From Corynebacterium macginleyi (GTDB lineage: Bacteria; Actinomycetota; Actinomycetes; Mycobacteriales; Mycobacteriaceae), in NCBI RefSeq assembly GCF_003688935.1, contig NZ_REGE01000007.1, positions 1 to 64,000 on the forward strand: a stretch of DNA of 64,000 nt. Reading direction: 5' to 3'. The position numbers and the translations under genes are program-made. Shown piece by piece: positions 53,987 to 61,817 of the stretch. The notes beneath the pieces are model-generated. The model was not told where the DNA came from. It searched no databases and was given only the letters and a program-made list of their open reading frames with translations. Position 1 is the stretch's first letter. Each line of letters opens with the position of its first letter.

Positions 53987-55210
53987 ATGACAATTGCTAT
54001 GGCTAATAGGAATCGGCCGTCGTGTGATATGTGCGGCCACTTACTGGTTAAGAACGGCAAAACCGCGGCAGGAACCCAACGCTGGCTATGTCTTCAGTGC
54101 AACGCTTCATCGATTAACACCCGCGCACATACTAGTGAGATACGGCGCTTCAAAATCTTTATCGACTGGATTCTTTCCGGGGAATCCGCAGACCATCTAG
54201 CCACACGCCGTGGGGTAACCAGACGAACTTTGACCCGATGGTTCACACTGCTGTGGTTTATCACCGTGCCAACAGCAACAGATCCCTATCGTGTTTATGA
54301 CCAGGTCTTTATCGACGGCACCTATTTTCACAACAAATGCCTGCTGGTAGCCTGCACAGACACACACGTCATTGCCTGGCACTGGTGCCTGCGTGAAAGC
54401 TCATACGAGTACCTAAAGCTGCTCGACAAAATCGCGCAACCTTTCATCGTCACCACCGACGGGTCAGGCGGAGCGCTCAAGGCACTGCGTATTAAATGGC
54501 CAGGCGTGAGAATCCAGCGCTGCCTAGTCCACGTCCAACGCAACACCTTCACCGATATCAGCCGCAACCCGATTCACCCAGCCCATAAAGCAATCCGGAA
54601 ACTCGGCTACATGCTTGTCCAGATACGCAATCTCGAAGATGCTGCACGGTTTAGCGCTGCAGTCCATCACACCCACATCACCTTTGCTGATTGGCTTAAA
54701 GAGCGAACCTACCGCAGTGCTATACCGGCAGGCCAGGTACCGAAATGGGTCAGCCCCAACCAGAAGTGGTGGTACACCCACCGCAACGCACGCCGGGCAC
54801 TAAAGCGGCTAGAAACCCTCATCCATGACGGACACCTATTTACTTTCCTTGACCCACCTGAAGGTGTCGCACAAGACTTAAAAGCAACCACGAACCTACT
54901 GGAAGGCGGCATCAATAAACAGCTCAAAGACTTAGCAGGAAACCATCGTGGCATGTTCGATGAGCATCAGCGCATCACCATGGACTGGTGGCTCTACACC
55001 CACACCAAAGGCCCCTTACCACCACTGGAGTTGGCCAAGCAACAAGACTTCGGACGCCAAGGACAAAAAGCAGCCCACACGGCCTGGGCGAAAGAAGAAC
55101 GCAACCGGCGCGGCCACCCAGACGGGCGACCAGACACATACGACACCCACATTGACAACGAATGGAACCCCAGCTTAGGCATAAGAAAAGGATGGGCCGG
55201 ACGCTCCTAA
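53987..55210 (+). CDS. IS1249-family transposase
   Basis: 407-residue DDE transposase. The N-terminus has a zinc-ribbon-like CDMCGHLLVKNGKTAAGTQRWLCLQC (two CxxC pairs), followed by a helix-turn-helix (LSGESADHLATRRGVTRRTLTRWF). Catalytic core: VFIDGTYFHNKCLLVAC (first Asp), FIVTTDGSGGALKAL (second Asp), QRCLVHVQRN, and ATTNLLEGGINKQLKDLAGNHRGM with the third acidic residue. This matches IS1249 of corynebacteria. The stop codon lies inside the internal copy of the terminal repeat. It looks intact and may be active. The start could be a few codons later (ATG at 53999). Confidence 0.9.
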   Translation: MTIAMANRNRPSCDMCGHLLVKNGKTAAGTQRWLCLQCNASSINTRAHTSEIRRFKIFIDWILSGESADHLATRRGVTRRTLTRWFTLLWFITVPTATDPYRVYDQVFIDGTYFHNKCLLVACTDTHVIAWHWCLRESSYEYLKLLDKIAQPFIVTTDGSGGALKALRIKWPGVRIQRCLVHVQRNTFTDISRNPIHPAHKAIRKLGYMLVQIRNLEDAARFSAAVHHTHITFADWLKERTYRSAIPAGQVPKWVSPNQKWWYTHRNARRALKRLETLIHDGHLFTFLDPPEGVAQDLKATTNLLEGGINKQLKDLAGNHRGMFDEHQRITMDWWLYTHTKGPLPPLELAKQQDFGRQGQKAAHTAWAKEERNRRGHPDGRPDTYDTHIDNEWNPSLGIRKGWAGRS

Positions 55211-55269
55211 ATCCACACGAAATGTCCCTTAACGCGACACGCCGCAAATCCACACGAAATGTCCCTTAA
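55208..55269 (-). repeat. Duplicated right inverted repeat
   Basis: AAATCCACACGAAATGTCCC followed by TTAA occurs at 55209 and again at 55246, a period of 37 bases with spacer CGCGACACGCCGC. The outer copy is the functional end judged by the target duplication; the inner one includes the transposase stop. Confidence 0.85.
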
Positions 55270-55272
55270 GCC

Positions 55273-55280
55273 TCCAGGAC
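55273..55280. repeat. Right target-site duplication of the IS1249-type element
   Basis: TCCAGGAC, identical to the left copy at 53818. Confidence 0.8.
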
Positions 55281-55326
55281 AGCAGGTGGTTTTTCAATGC
55301 CCCATCACGGGGTCTAAAACATCGCA

Positions 55327-55364
55327 ACCCCCTCGCAGTCACTAAAAAGCAACCGGGAGGGGGT
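55327..55364 (-). terminator. Possible terminator of the rpmE-rpmF unit
   Basis: ACCCCCTC and GAGGGGGT form an 8-bp stem 17 bases after the rpmF stop, read on the minus strand, with a 22-base loop containing a T-run. A T-rich segment (GATGTTTT) follows. Confidence 0.5.
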
Positions 55365-55380
55365 AAGGATGAAAGCAGGC

Positions 55381-55554
55381 TTAGAACTGCTCTACGTCAA
55401 CCAGGCCGAGCTTAGCGGCCTTGACCAGGCGGCGCGGGATACGCACGGTCTGACCATCGATGGTGACTTCCTGGAGGGCTACATTATCGGCCTTCCACTG
55501 GGAACGACGTGCGTGGGTGTTCGCACGGGACTTTCTAAACTTAGGAGTTGCCAT
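55381..55554 (-). CDS. rpmF: 50S ribosomal protein L32
   Basis: 57 residues: [17 protein letters not shown]...[15 protein letters not shown]...[21 protein letters not shown]32 proteins often have four zinc-binding cysteines; here there are none, marking a zinc-independent form. AAGGAG precedes the ATG. It lies 15 bases after rpmE in the same transcript. Confidence 0.93.
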   Translation of the reverse strand: MATPKFRKSRANTHARRSQWKADNVALQEVTIDGQTVRIPRRLVKAAKLGLVDVEQF

Positions 55555-55569
55555 TTTGTCTTCTTCTCC

Positions 55570-55839
55570 TTACGCGTTCTTCTTCTTGCGGCGAGCCATG
55601 GCACCGAAGCGCTGGTTGAAGCGCTCGACGCGGCCAGCGGTATCCATAACGCGCTGTGCACCAGTCCAGAACGGGTGGGACTCAGCAGTAACGTCAACGA
55701 CGATGAGCGGGTACTCGTTGCCGTCTTCCCACTCAACGGTGCGAGAAGAGGTAGCGGTGGACTTGGTCAAAAAGGAGTGACCGGTACCAGCATCACGGAA
55801 AACCACTGGGTGGTAATCCGGGTGGATGTCTTTCTTCAT
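55570..55839 (-). CDS. rpmE2: 50S ribosomal protein L31 type B
   Basis: 89-residue L31 of the type B (C-minus) class: [51 protein letters not shown] and [20 protein letters not shown]. It has no CxxC zinc pair, unlike type A L31. Type B forms replace the zinc-binding protein when zinc is scarce. The start follows GAGGG. It is first in the rpmE2-rpmF unit and divergent from the L28 operon. Confidence 0.94.
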   Translation of the reverse strand: MKKDIHPDYHPVVFRDAGTGHSFLTKSTATSSRTVEWEDGNEYPLIVVDVTAESHPFWTGAQRVMDTAGRVERFNQRFGAMARRKKKNA

Positions 55840-55872
55840 ATATATTCCCTCAGGGTTGGACTACGGGTCGGT

Positions 55873-55900
55873 TCCGTACACTGAATTATGACGGTACGGA
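55873..55900. promoter_or_regulatory. Inverted repeat around the rpmE2 -10 box
   Basis: TCCGTAC and GTACGGA are perfect 7-bp arms 14 bases apart, with CATAAT (minus strand, 55885-55890) between them as a likely -10. Binding there would block rpmE2 transcription. It does not resemble a textbook Zur box. Confidence 0.45.
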
Positions 55901-56353
55901 TCGTGCCCGAGTTGGGATGTACAGTTACAGCTCGCCCGGCGCCACAAAGCGCGCCGACCGATAACCTGAATTATCCTACATTCCACGCCCATATATACGA
56001 AATTGCTCGCCTGCGGCGACCACAGCCGCCACAGGCGCATATATGTGCCCCATTCGCTATGAAAAAGGCTTCGGACCTTCCCAATGCCTTGGGCACCGTC
56101 GCTCGATCATCGACGGGAAGCCGACGTCTTCCTAGGCGGGGCTGTCGCAGCAGCGATTAGGTATATCGCGAGTAAGGCTGTAGGATTTGCTCTTGCTGTT
56201 GTCAAAATATACGTATTACGCCCCGTCTACCGGTTTTTGACGACGATGCCACATCTGCTCACACCTCACTTTTTGAGCACTGCCACCCTCACACGGCAGT
56301 CGGCACGTAGTCGTCTATAGCCACGATGTGGGCGGCTAGGAGAAAGAAGACCC
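55901..56353. other. Divergent control region of the ribosomal protein operons
   Basis: Gene-free stretch of about 450 bases. It holds the palindrome at 55960 and a hairpin ACTGCC/GGCAGT (56279-56300) in the likely leader of the rpmB operon. The + strand frame from 55888 does not look like a protein. No tRNA or rRNA. Confidence 0.5.
55960..55975. promoter_or_regulatory. GATAA-N6-TTATC inverted repeat
   Basis: GATAACCTGAATTATC lies between the two divergent ribosomal protein units. It is a candidate regulator site, possibly for a Fur/Zur-type protein because these tend to bind AT-rich palindromes, but the match is loose. Confidence 0.4.
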
Positions 56354-56590
56354 ATGTCGGCTATTTGCCAGGTAACGGGCCGCAAGCCGGGATTCGGCAA
56401 GCAGGTCTCGCACTCGCACCGCCGCACTTCGCGCCGTTGGAACCCCAACGTGCAGCGTCGTCGCTACTATCTGCCCTCTGAGGGCCGTACCATTACTCTG
56501 AATGTTTCCACCAAGGGTATGAAGATCATTGACCGTGACGGCATCGAGTCCGTTGTTGCCAAGATCCGCGCACGTGGGGAGAAGATTTAA
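56354..56590 (+). CDS. rpmB: 50S ribosomal protein L28, zinc-independent form
   Basis: 78 residues: [49 protein letters not shown]. Only one Cys (Cys5) is present, so the zinc knuckle of the C-plus form is missing. GGAGAAAG lies eleven bases before the ATG. First gene of L28-L33-S14-S18. Confidence 0.94.
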   Translation: MSAICQVTGRKPGFGKQVSHSHRRTSRRWNPNVQRRRYYLPSEGRTITLNVSTKGMKIIDRDGIESVVAKIRARGEKI

Positions 56591-56592
56591 GT

Positions 56593-56757
56593 ATGGCACG
56601 TAACGATATTCGCCCAATCATCAAGCTGAAGTCCACTGCGGGCACCGGTTACACCTACGTGACCCGTAAGAACAAGCGCAATAACCCGGATCGCATCACC
56701 TTGAAGAAGTTCGATCCGATCGCCCGCAAGCACGTCGAATTCCGCGAGGAGCGATAA
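56593..56757 (+). CDS. rpmG: 50S ribosomal protein L33, zinc-independent form
   Basis: 54 residues, [19 protein letters not shown]...[20 protein letters not shown]...HVEFREER. L33 proteins of the C-plus type carry two CxxC pairs; this one has no cysteine. It starts two bases after the L28 stop, with GGGGAGA as ribosome site, and is three bases before rpsN. Confidence 0.94.
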   Translation: MARNDIRPIIKLKSTAGTGYTYVTRKNKRNNPDRITLKKFDPIARKHVEFREER

Positions 56758-56760
56758 TTC

Positions 56761-57066
56761 ATGGCTAAGAAGTCCAAGATCGCTAAGAACGAGCAGCGCA
56801 AGGAAATCGTCGCCCGCTACGCGGAGCGTCGCGCTGAGCTCAAGAAGATTATCAAGAACCCGAACACCCCGGATGAGGAGCGTTTGGAGGCACAGTTCGA
56901 GCTGAACCGCCAGCCTCGTGACGCTTCCCCAGCCCGCGTTCGTAACCGCGACGCAGCCGATGGCCGCCCCCGCGGTTACCTCCGCAAGTTCGGCCTGTCC
57001 CGTGTCCGTATGCGCGGCATGGCTCACCGTGGTGAGCTGCCGGGCGTTCGCAAGTCCAGCTGGTAA
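56761..57066 (+). CDS. rpsN: 30S ribosomal protein S14, long zinc-independent form
   Basis: 101 residues. The short zinc-binding S14 (61 residues with CxxC pairs) is replaced here by the long form lacking cysteines: [82 protein letters not shown]. Part of the low-zinc ribosomal set. Confidence 0.95.
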   Translation: MAKKSKIAKNEQRKEIVARYAERRAELKKIIKNPNTPDEERLEAQFELNRQPRDASPARVRNRDAADGRPRGYLRKFGLSRVRMRGMAHRGELPGVRKSSW

Positions 57067-57081
57067 AGGGGTAATTGCACA

Positions 57082-57336
57082 ATGGCTAAAAAGCGCAATA
57101 ACCAAAAGAAGTTCCGTATGGAGCAGAGCCGTCGCCCGAAGAAGAACCCGTTGAAGGCTGAGGGCATTGAGAAGGTGGACTACAAGGACACCAAAACTCT
57201 GCGCCTATTCATCTCCGATCGTCATAAGATCCGTTCCCGCCGCGTCACCGGCTTGACCCCGCAGCAGCAGCGTCAGGTTGCTACCGCAGTCAAGAATGCA
57301 CGAGAAATGGCTCTCCTGCCGTTCACCACCCGCTAA
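57082..57336 (+). CDS. rpsR: 30S ribosomal protein S18
   Basis: 84 residues: [84 protein letters not shown]. It has no cysteine, while C-plus S18 has a zinc site. Last gene of the unit; a strong terminator follows. Because S18 pairs normally with S6 in rpsF-rpsR, a second rpsR is expected elsewhere. Confidence 0.95.
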   Translation: MAKKRNNQKKFRMEQSRRPKKNPLKAEGIEKVDYKDTKTLRLFISDRHKIRSRRVTGLTPQQQRQVATAVKNAREMALLPFTTR

Positions 57337-57403
57337 ACAGTAGCTGGGTATCAACAGCGCACTTTTGCCGCTGGCAAGTGTGACACGGTAAAAGAACCAT
57401 GAA

Positions 57404-57449
57404 CTTTCGCCGCCTACCTTTCGAGGTGAGGCGGCGAAAGGCATTTTTG
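57404..57449 (+). terminator. Terminator of the L28-L33-S14-S18 operon
   Basis: CTTTCGCCGCCTACCT pairs with AGGTGAGGCGGCGAAAG (one bulged G), loop TTCG, followed by GCATTTTTG. A classic strong intrinsic terminator. Confidence 0.9.
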
Positions 57450-57660
57450 AGGTCTTATTTCGTGCTCCATCACAGGATCCACGTCTTAACGCAACGGTAC
57501 CCGCCCAAGTTCGCCTCCCCACAGCACCCTGTCGCGGCGTACCGGCTGCACAATCCCCCGGACACTACTGCGTTATCGCATAAGTGTTACATTTAAAGCA
57601 ATCCTGCGCCGCACGATTTAAATGCGCACCGCTTTGCACTGAGTGAAAGGCAGCGACTGT
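57450..57660. other. Gap before the DUF294-like gene
   Basis: No gene, repeat or RNA seen. An AT-rich part (57585-57625, ACATTTAAAG...CGATTTAAAT) may carry the promoter of the next gene. Confidence 0.4.
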
Positions 57661-58443
57661 ATGGCCCTGCACCAATCCCTTCTCGATCTTTCCGAGCTTG
57701 CTCCCCATTGCCAGTCCCGGGCAACCGCCCGCGGTTTATTGGCGGAGGCACAAGACGTTATGCGCAATGCTGTAGCACACCAGGACGATGAAATTGAATT
57801 AGCCAGCTGGTTTTCGCGGCTACTCACGGATATAGTTCGCGCGCCAGGTGTGGACGCGAATGTCCGGTTAACCGGTGCGGCTGCGCGCGGGGATCAGCTT
57901 CCTAGCATGCCCATTGAATGGATGGGAGAAGACAGTGACTTAGAGTCGGTCTTTAACGATGTGGGACTAGAGGTGCACCAAGCTGCCGAGTCTATGGCAG
58001 CACGAGTCGATGCCGGCTTACCTCTGGGCCGCAGCGGAGAGCAAGCTTTATTGGAAGAGGCATTGGCGCAGCGTCCACCGCTACTCCAACGCGTTGGCAG
58101 CTTGCCTGATCGTAACGCCGCCGTGGATATTAAGGCCATGCTGTTATCCCCCATCGCCGCCATTGCGCGCTGGGCCGCGCCGGGTCCGCGCCCTACGGTC
58201 GATCGCCTGGCCATTGGCCACGAGCGCGGAATGCTCACCGCAGAGGCCGCAGAAACCTTGGACCTTGCTTGGCGCACGGGGTATTCGGTGGAAATGCTGC
58301 GCTGGTTCGACAATGTGCACGGGCACGAGTCCACCTTGCAGGATCTACCGCCGCTGCAGCGCACGGCCTACGGCACGGCCTGCCGCATGGTGTCTGCCAC
58401 CTTCGAGTCCATCTCCCAACGCGATCAAGATGGCGCGAACTAA
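57661..58443 (+). CDS. Hypothetical protein, degenerate nucleotidyltransferase-like
   Basis: 260-residue soluble protein. LTGAAARGDQLPSMPIEWMGEDSDLESVF recalls the GSxxR...Q...D(x)D pattern of DUF294-type putative nucleotidyltransferases, and the C-terminal helices (LDLAWRTGYSVEMLRWFDNVHGHESTLQDLPPLQRTAYGTACRMVSATF) resemble the substrate-binding domain. The active residues are not well conserved. ATG at 57661 follows GAAAGG. It is followed by the TetR gene in the same direction. Confidence 0.7.
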   Translation: MALHQSLLDLSELAPHCQSRATARGLLAEAQDVMRNAVAHQDDEIELASWFSRLLTDIVRAPGVDANVRLTGAAARGDQLPSMPIEWMGEDSDLESVFNDVGLEVHQAAESMAARVDAGLPLGRSGEQALLEEALAQRPPLLQRVGSLPDRNAAVDIKAMLLSPIAAIARWAAPGPRPTVDRLAIGHERGMLTAEAAETLDLAWRTGYSVEMLRWFDNVHGHESTLQDLPPLQRTAYGTACRMVSATFESISQRDQDGAN

Positions 58444-58555
58444 AATCGCGATAAAGTTCTATGTCCACGCCTGCACTCCGTGCCGATGGGCCGTAGGGCT
58501 GTAGAGTTATTGAGTAAAAGCATTGTCTGCTACGAGAAAGGAGGCGTCCCACCGC

Positions 58556-59275
58556 ATGTCAGGAAATGTCGGTCGGCCGCGTAAACATAGCCCCCGCCGC
58601 AGAGGCAATAGCGCCCGGGAAGAAATTTTGGACGCCTCCTCAGAATTATTCACTACCCAGGGCTTTGCCACTACGTCGACCCACCAGATAGCAGATGCGG
58701 TCGGCATCCGCCAAGCATCGTTGTACTACCATTTTCCGTCCAAGACCGAGATTTTCCTCGCGCTGCTTAATTCCACCATAGAGCCTTCCCTAAACCTAGC
58801 GGAGGAGCTGGTGGATTCCGATGCTGAGCCCGAGCAGCGCCTGTGGTCGCTGGTCGCTGCGGAATCACGCCTTTTGCTCACCAGCGGTTGGAACGTCGGC
58901 CGTTTGTACCAGTTGCCGGTAGCTAACTCGCCGGATTTTTCGGAGTACCACAGTTCTCGCGAGCGGCTGCAGAGCCACTTCCGCACCACGGCCGCCGCCA
59001 TTGTAGGCGATGCGGATCCACGCATAGAATTGCCCTTCCATATCGCGCTGTCCGTCATTGAGATGCGCCCTAATAACGGCACGCCACCTTATGCGGCCGC
59101 CCAGTCGGTTCCGAAGACCGCCGCCATGCTTGCCGATGCCGCCCTCGCAGTCCTCGGCGCCACGGTCCCCGAGAACGCGGAAGCCATGACGCTTGAGCTG
59201 CTGAAAAACCGCAATGACTCGATCTCCGCAGCTGCGGCAGCGGCAGCAGACCGCAAGAAGAAAAAGTCTGACTAA
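58556..59275 (+). CDS. TetR-family transcriptional regulator
   Basis: 239 residues. The N-terminal HTH (REEILDASSELFTTQGFATTSTHQIADAVGIRQASLYYHFPSKTEIFLALL) is clear and the Arg-rich lead-in (GRPRKHSPRRRGNSA) probably contacts DNA. The ligand-binding domain (residues 80-235) is not assignable; the C-terminus ends in an Ala-rich helix and Lys-rich tail. AAAGGAGG lies 11 bases before the ATG at 58556. Its target is unknown; no palindrome was seen immediately upstream. Confidence 0.9.
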   Translation: MSGNVGRPRKHSPRRRGNSAREEILDASSELFTTQGFATTSTHQIADAVGIRQASLYYHFPSKTEIFLALLNSTIEPSLNLAEELVDSDAEPEQRLWSLVAAESRLLLTSGWNVGRLYQLPVANSPDFSEYHSSRERLQSHFRTTAAAIVGDADPRIELPFHIALSVIEMRPNNGTPPYAAAQSVPKTAAMLADAALAVLGATVPENAEAMTLELLKNRNDSISAAAAAAADRKKKKSD

Positions 59276-59284
59276 CCTCTTACA

Positions 59285-59351
59285 GTGGCCACGCTGACCA
59301 CTTCCTTGTGGCCACGCTGACCACTTCCTTGTGGCCACGCTGACCACTTCC
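59285..59351 (+). repeat. 23-bp tandem repeat, nearly three copies
   Basis: The 23-base unit starting GTGGCCACGCTGACC begins at 59285, 59308 and 59331 (third copy 21 bases). The third copy is one arm of the following hairpin, so the array is made of repeated terminator arms. Confidence 0.9.
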
Positions 59352-59368
59352 AAGTGGTCAGCGTTGCC
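59333..59368. terminator. Bidirectional terminator between TetR and lipoprotein genes
   Basis: GGCCACGCTGACCACTT pairs with AAGTGGTCAGCGTTGCC with one mismatch and a two-base loop. The stop codon of the minus-strand lipoprotein lies inside the right arm. The left arm exists in nearly three tandem copies. Confidence 0.75.
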
Positions 59369-59966
59369 AGGAATCGCTAAAGTCCGCCGTGGCCGCCAGG
59401 CCGCCGCCCTCACGCACGCTAATACCGCTGGGTGTTACAACAATGATCGAGGGCGAGGCATCAACGTAGTAATTACCGCCGTCTCGCCCGATGATTGAGC
59501 CGGTAAATTCGCCGCCGAAAATTGTCGAGCGGTATATCAGCGTGCCTGCCTGGTCTTGACAAATAATGGCCCTTCCATCGGGCCCAGTACCGGCGAAGAC
59601 CACGCGTTCAGAACCGAGGCAATCGGCGTAGGTATGACCACTGGTCCAGCCGTGTTCGCCTAGGCCGGCGATAAAGTCCCGGCCTCCACTAGTCGTTTTT
59701 GGAGGCTGTGCCGGTTGCCGTTCGGTTTCGGTCACCGTAACCACGGGTGGTTCTTTTTCTTGGGTATCCGGGGACTTGGTCGTCGAAGTTTCTTCTGCGG
59801 TAGCATCCTTCGTGCTTTCGACGCTGGTCATTGCGCCATCCCCAGGAACGTCAGGCTGATCCCCATCCGTGCCGGTGTTGCAAGCGCTTAATACAATGCC
59901 GGCGGTCGCTACCGCGCCGAGGTTCAACCCCCAACGCAACCGTGGAGTTAGGTGAAGATGCGGCAT
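59358..59966 (-). CDS. Predicted lipoprotein, 202 residues
   Basis: Signal peptide with hydrophobic core (WGLNLGAVATAGIVLSAC) and lipobox LSAC at about 25-28, so it is lipid-anchored outside the membrane. An acidic, Thr/Pro-rich linker (TSVESTKDATAEETSTTKSPDTQEKEPPVVTVTETERQPAQPPKTT) may be O-mannosylated. The C-terminal globular part (GLGEHGWTSGHTYADCLGSERVVFAGTGPDGRAIICQDQ...YVDASPSIIVVTPSGISVREGG) has a Cys pair. No family recognised. AAGGA lies seven bases before the ATG. Confidence 0.8.
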   Translation of the reverse strand: MPHLHLTPRLRWGLNLGAVATAGIVLSACNTGTDGDQPDVPGDGAMTSVESTKDATAEETSTTKSPDTQEKEPPVVTVTETERQPAQPPKTTSGGRDFIAGLGEHGWTSGHTYADCLGSERVVFAGTGPDGRAIICQDQAGTLIYRSTIFGGEFTGSIIGRDGGNYYVDASPSIIVVTPSGISVREGGGLAATADFSDSWQR

Positions 59967-59999
59967 GATAAGTCCTTTCTCACAAGCCGGGGATGGGGG

Positions 60000-60257
60000 T
60001 TAACAAGCTGAGGTGGGCCAAGCACCGTCTGCCTTGGAAAGATCGACCGGCATGCCCGAAAGTAGTGGTTGGGCGGAGGCGTAGGTCCCACCGGGGGCCG
60101 CGACAGTGAGTGCTACCGCCACCTCGCGGCCACCGAAGGTGGCAAGACCCAACTGCGGCACATCATAGCCGCCCGCGGTATCTGGGGCCCAGCCACTTTT
60201 TAAGGCGACCCCCCTTTAGATCGCGCAAGCCATAGCTTTGGGCTTCAGGAGCTATCG
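60000..60257 (-). pseudogene. C-terminal remnant of a secreted serine hydrolase
   Basis: Right after the purH stop, one frame reads [18 protein letters not shown]; a single-base shift at a run of six C (60209-60214 on the + strand) then gives VALKSGWAPDTAGGYDVPQ, LGLATFGGREVAVALTVAAP, GGTYASAQPLLSGMPVDLSK and ADGAWPTSAC, stop. KSGW followed by GG is like the KTG/KSG box of penicillin-binding-protein-type hydrolases, so the active-site Ser part would have been N-terminal and is missing. Deleted at its 5' end and frameshifted. Confidence 0.6.
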
Positions 60258-61790
60258 CTAGTGAGCAAAGTGGCGTGTTCCAGTGAGATACATCGTTATA
60301 CCAGCGGCCTTAGCTGCTTCAATAACTTCTTCATCGCGAATAGAACCGCCGGGCTGTACAACGGCCTTCACGCCGGCATCGAGAAGCACCTGCAAGCCAT
60401 CGGCAAAGGGGAAGAAGGCGTCTGACGCGGCGAAGGAGCCGAGGGTGCGGTTGGTGTCATCAGCAAGCGTATTGGCACGCTCGACCGCAAGCTTGGCGGA
60501 ATCCACGCGGTTGACTTGGCCCATGCCCACGCCGACGGTGGCGTTATCTTTGGCCAGCAGAATCGCATTGGACTTGACCGCGCGCACCGCGCGCCAGGCG
60601 AACTCGAGCTGGGCCAGGTCCTCGTCACTCAGGGCCTCGCCCGCTGCCAGGGTCCAGTTCTCGGGCTTATCACCCTCGGCCTGGTAGGTATCCGGCTCTT
60701 GGAGTAGTAAACCGCCGGAGATGTACTTGGGCTCTTCGCCCGGTTCCTCTGGTTCGGCCAAAAGGACACGCAGGTTCTTCTTGCTTTGCAGGATCTCTAG
60801 CGCCTTATCCTCATAGGCGGGCGCGACGATGACCTCGGTGAAAATCCCCTTGACCTGCTCAGCCATCTCCACGCTCACCTCACGGTTAACGGCAACGACG
60901 CCGCCAAATGCGGACATCGGATCACAGGCATGCGCCGCGCGGTGGGCCGCAGCGATGGACACATCAGATACGGCGATGCCGCACGGGTTGGTGTGCTTGA
61001 TAATCGCGACACATGGGCGCTCATGATCCCAGGCCGCGCGCCACGCAGCATCGGCGTCCTGGTAGTTGTTGTAGCTCATCTCCTTGCCGTTGAGTTGCTT
61101 GGCATTGGCCAGGCCCTTGGTGCCAATCCGAGTCACGGTAGCGGATTGGTGGGAGTTCTCGCCATAGCGCAGCGATGTGGTCACCTCCCTATCGCTGAGC
61201 TGATCAACGAACCACGCGGAGACCGCTGCATCATAATCTGCGGTGTGGAGGAAGGCATCGCGGGCGAGCCCGCGGCGCTGGTCAAGGCTAAATCCACCCT
61301 CAGCAACAGCCTGGGTAACCTCGCCGTAGCGCGCCGGATCCACCACCACGGCCACGGACGGGTGGTTCTTGGCGGCCGCACGTACCATGGAAGGTCCTCC
61401 GATGTCGATCTGCTCCACGCATCCATCGAAGTCCGCACCGGAGGCTACCGTGTCCTGGAAGGGGTACAGGTTGACCACGACGAGCTGGAAAGGATCAACC
61501 TCAAGCTCGTTGAGCTGCACCAGGTGGTTTTCCTTGCGGGTATCTGCCAGGATGCCGGCGTGCACGCGCGGGTGGAGCGTCTTGACGCGGCCTTCCAGGC
61601 ACTCGGGGAAGCCGGTGAGCTTTTCTACCGGTGTGACCTCAATTCCCAGGTCTGCAATCTTTTTTGCGGTGGAGCCCGTAGAGACAATCTCTACGCCTGC
61701 CTGATCGAGTGCGCGGGCCAGATCCTCCAGCCCCGTCTTGTCATACACGCTAATGAGTGCGCGCTTTACCTGCTTGCGGTCTTCGCTCAT
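60258..61790 (-). CDS. purH: Bifunctional AICAR transformylase/IMP cyclohydrolase
   Basis: Last two steps of IMP synthesis. 510 residues: N-terminal IMP cyclohydrolase ([37 protein letters not shown]-like [30 protein letters not shown]) and C-terminal AICAR transformylase ([54 protein letters not shown]). It starts 27 bases after purN, so purN-purH are one unit. A broken hydrolase gene now lies directly after its stop. Confidence 0.97.
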   Translation of the reverse strand: MSEDRKQVKRALISVYDKTGLEDLARALDQAGVEIVSTGSTAKKIADLGIEVTPVEKLTGFPECLEGRVKTLHPRVHAGILADTRKENHLVQLNELEVDPFQLVVVNLYPFQDTVASGADFDGCVEQIDIGGPSMVRAAAKNHPSVAVVVDPARYGEVTQAVAEGGFSLDQRRGLARDAFLHTADYDAAVSAWFVDQLSDREVTTSLRYGENSHQSATVTRIGTKGLANAKQLNGKEMSYNNYQDADAAWRAAWDHERPCVAIIKHTNPCGIAVSDVSIAAAHRAAHACDPMSAFGGVVAVNREVSVEMAEQVKGIFTEVIVAPAYEDKALEILQSKKNLRVLLAEPEEPGEEPKYISGGLLLQEPDTYQAEGDKPENWTLAAGEALSDEDLAQLEFAWRAVRAVKSNAILLAKDNATVGVGMGQVNRVDSAKLAVERANTLADDTNRTLGSFAASDAFFPFADGLQVLLDAGVKAVVQPGGSIRDEEVIEAAKAAGITMYLTGTRHFAH

Positions 61791-61817
61791 GAGGAGGATT
61801 AAGCCTTTCGAAAAGTC

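Larger units (their letters stand above)
53826..55272 (+). mobile_element. IS1249-type insertion sequence (complete)
   Basis: 1447-bp element bounded by inverted repeats beginning GGCTTAAGGGACATTT on both sides (25 bases, one internal mismatch), with 8-bp direct duplication TCCAGGAC flanking it. It contains one transposase gene in the + direction. The right inverted repeat is present twice, 37 bases apart. Inserted in the terminator of the OPA transporter gene. Confidence 0.9.

Noticed and set aside
55369..55884. 171-codon + frame
   Set aside because: Antisense to rpmF and rpmE2, whose proteins are unmistakable.
55888..56160. 90-codon + frame in the ribosomal control region
   Set aside because: No ribosome site, Pro/Arg-rich random composition and no homologue recognised.
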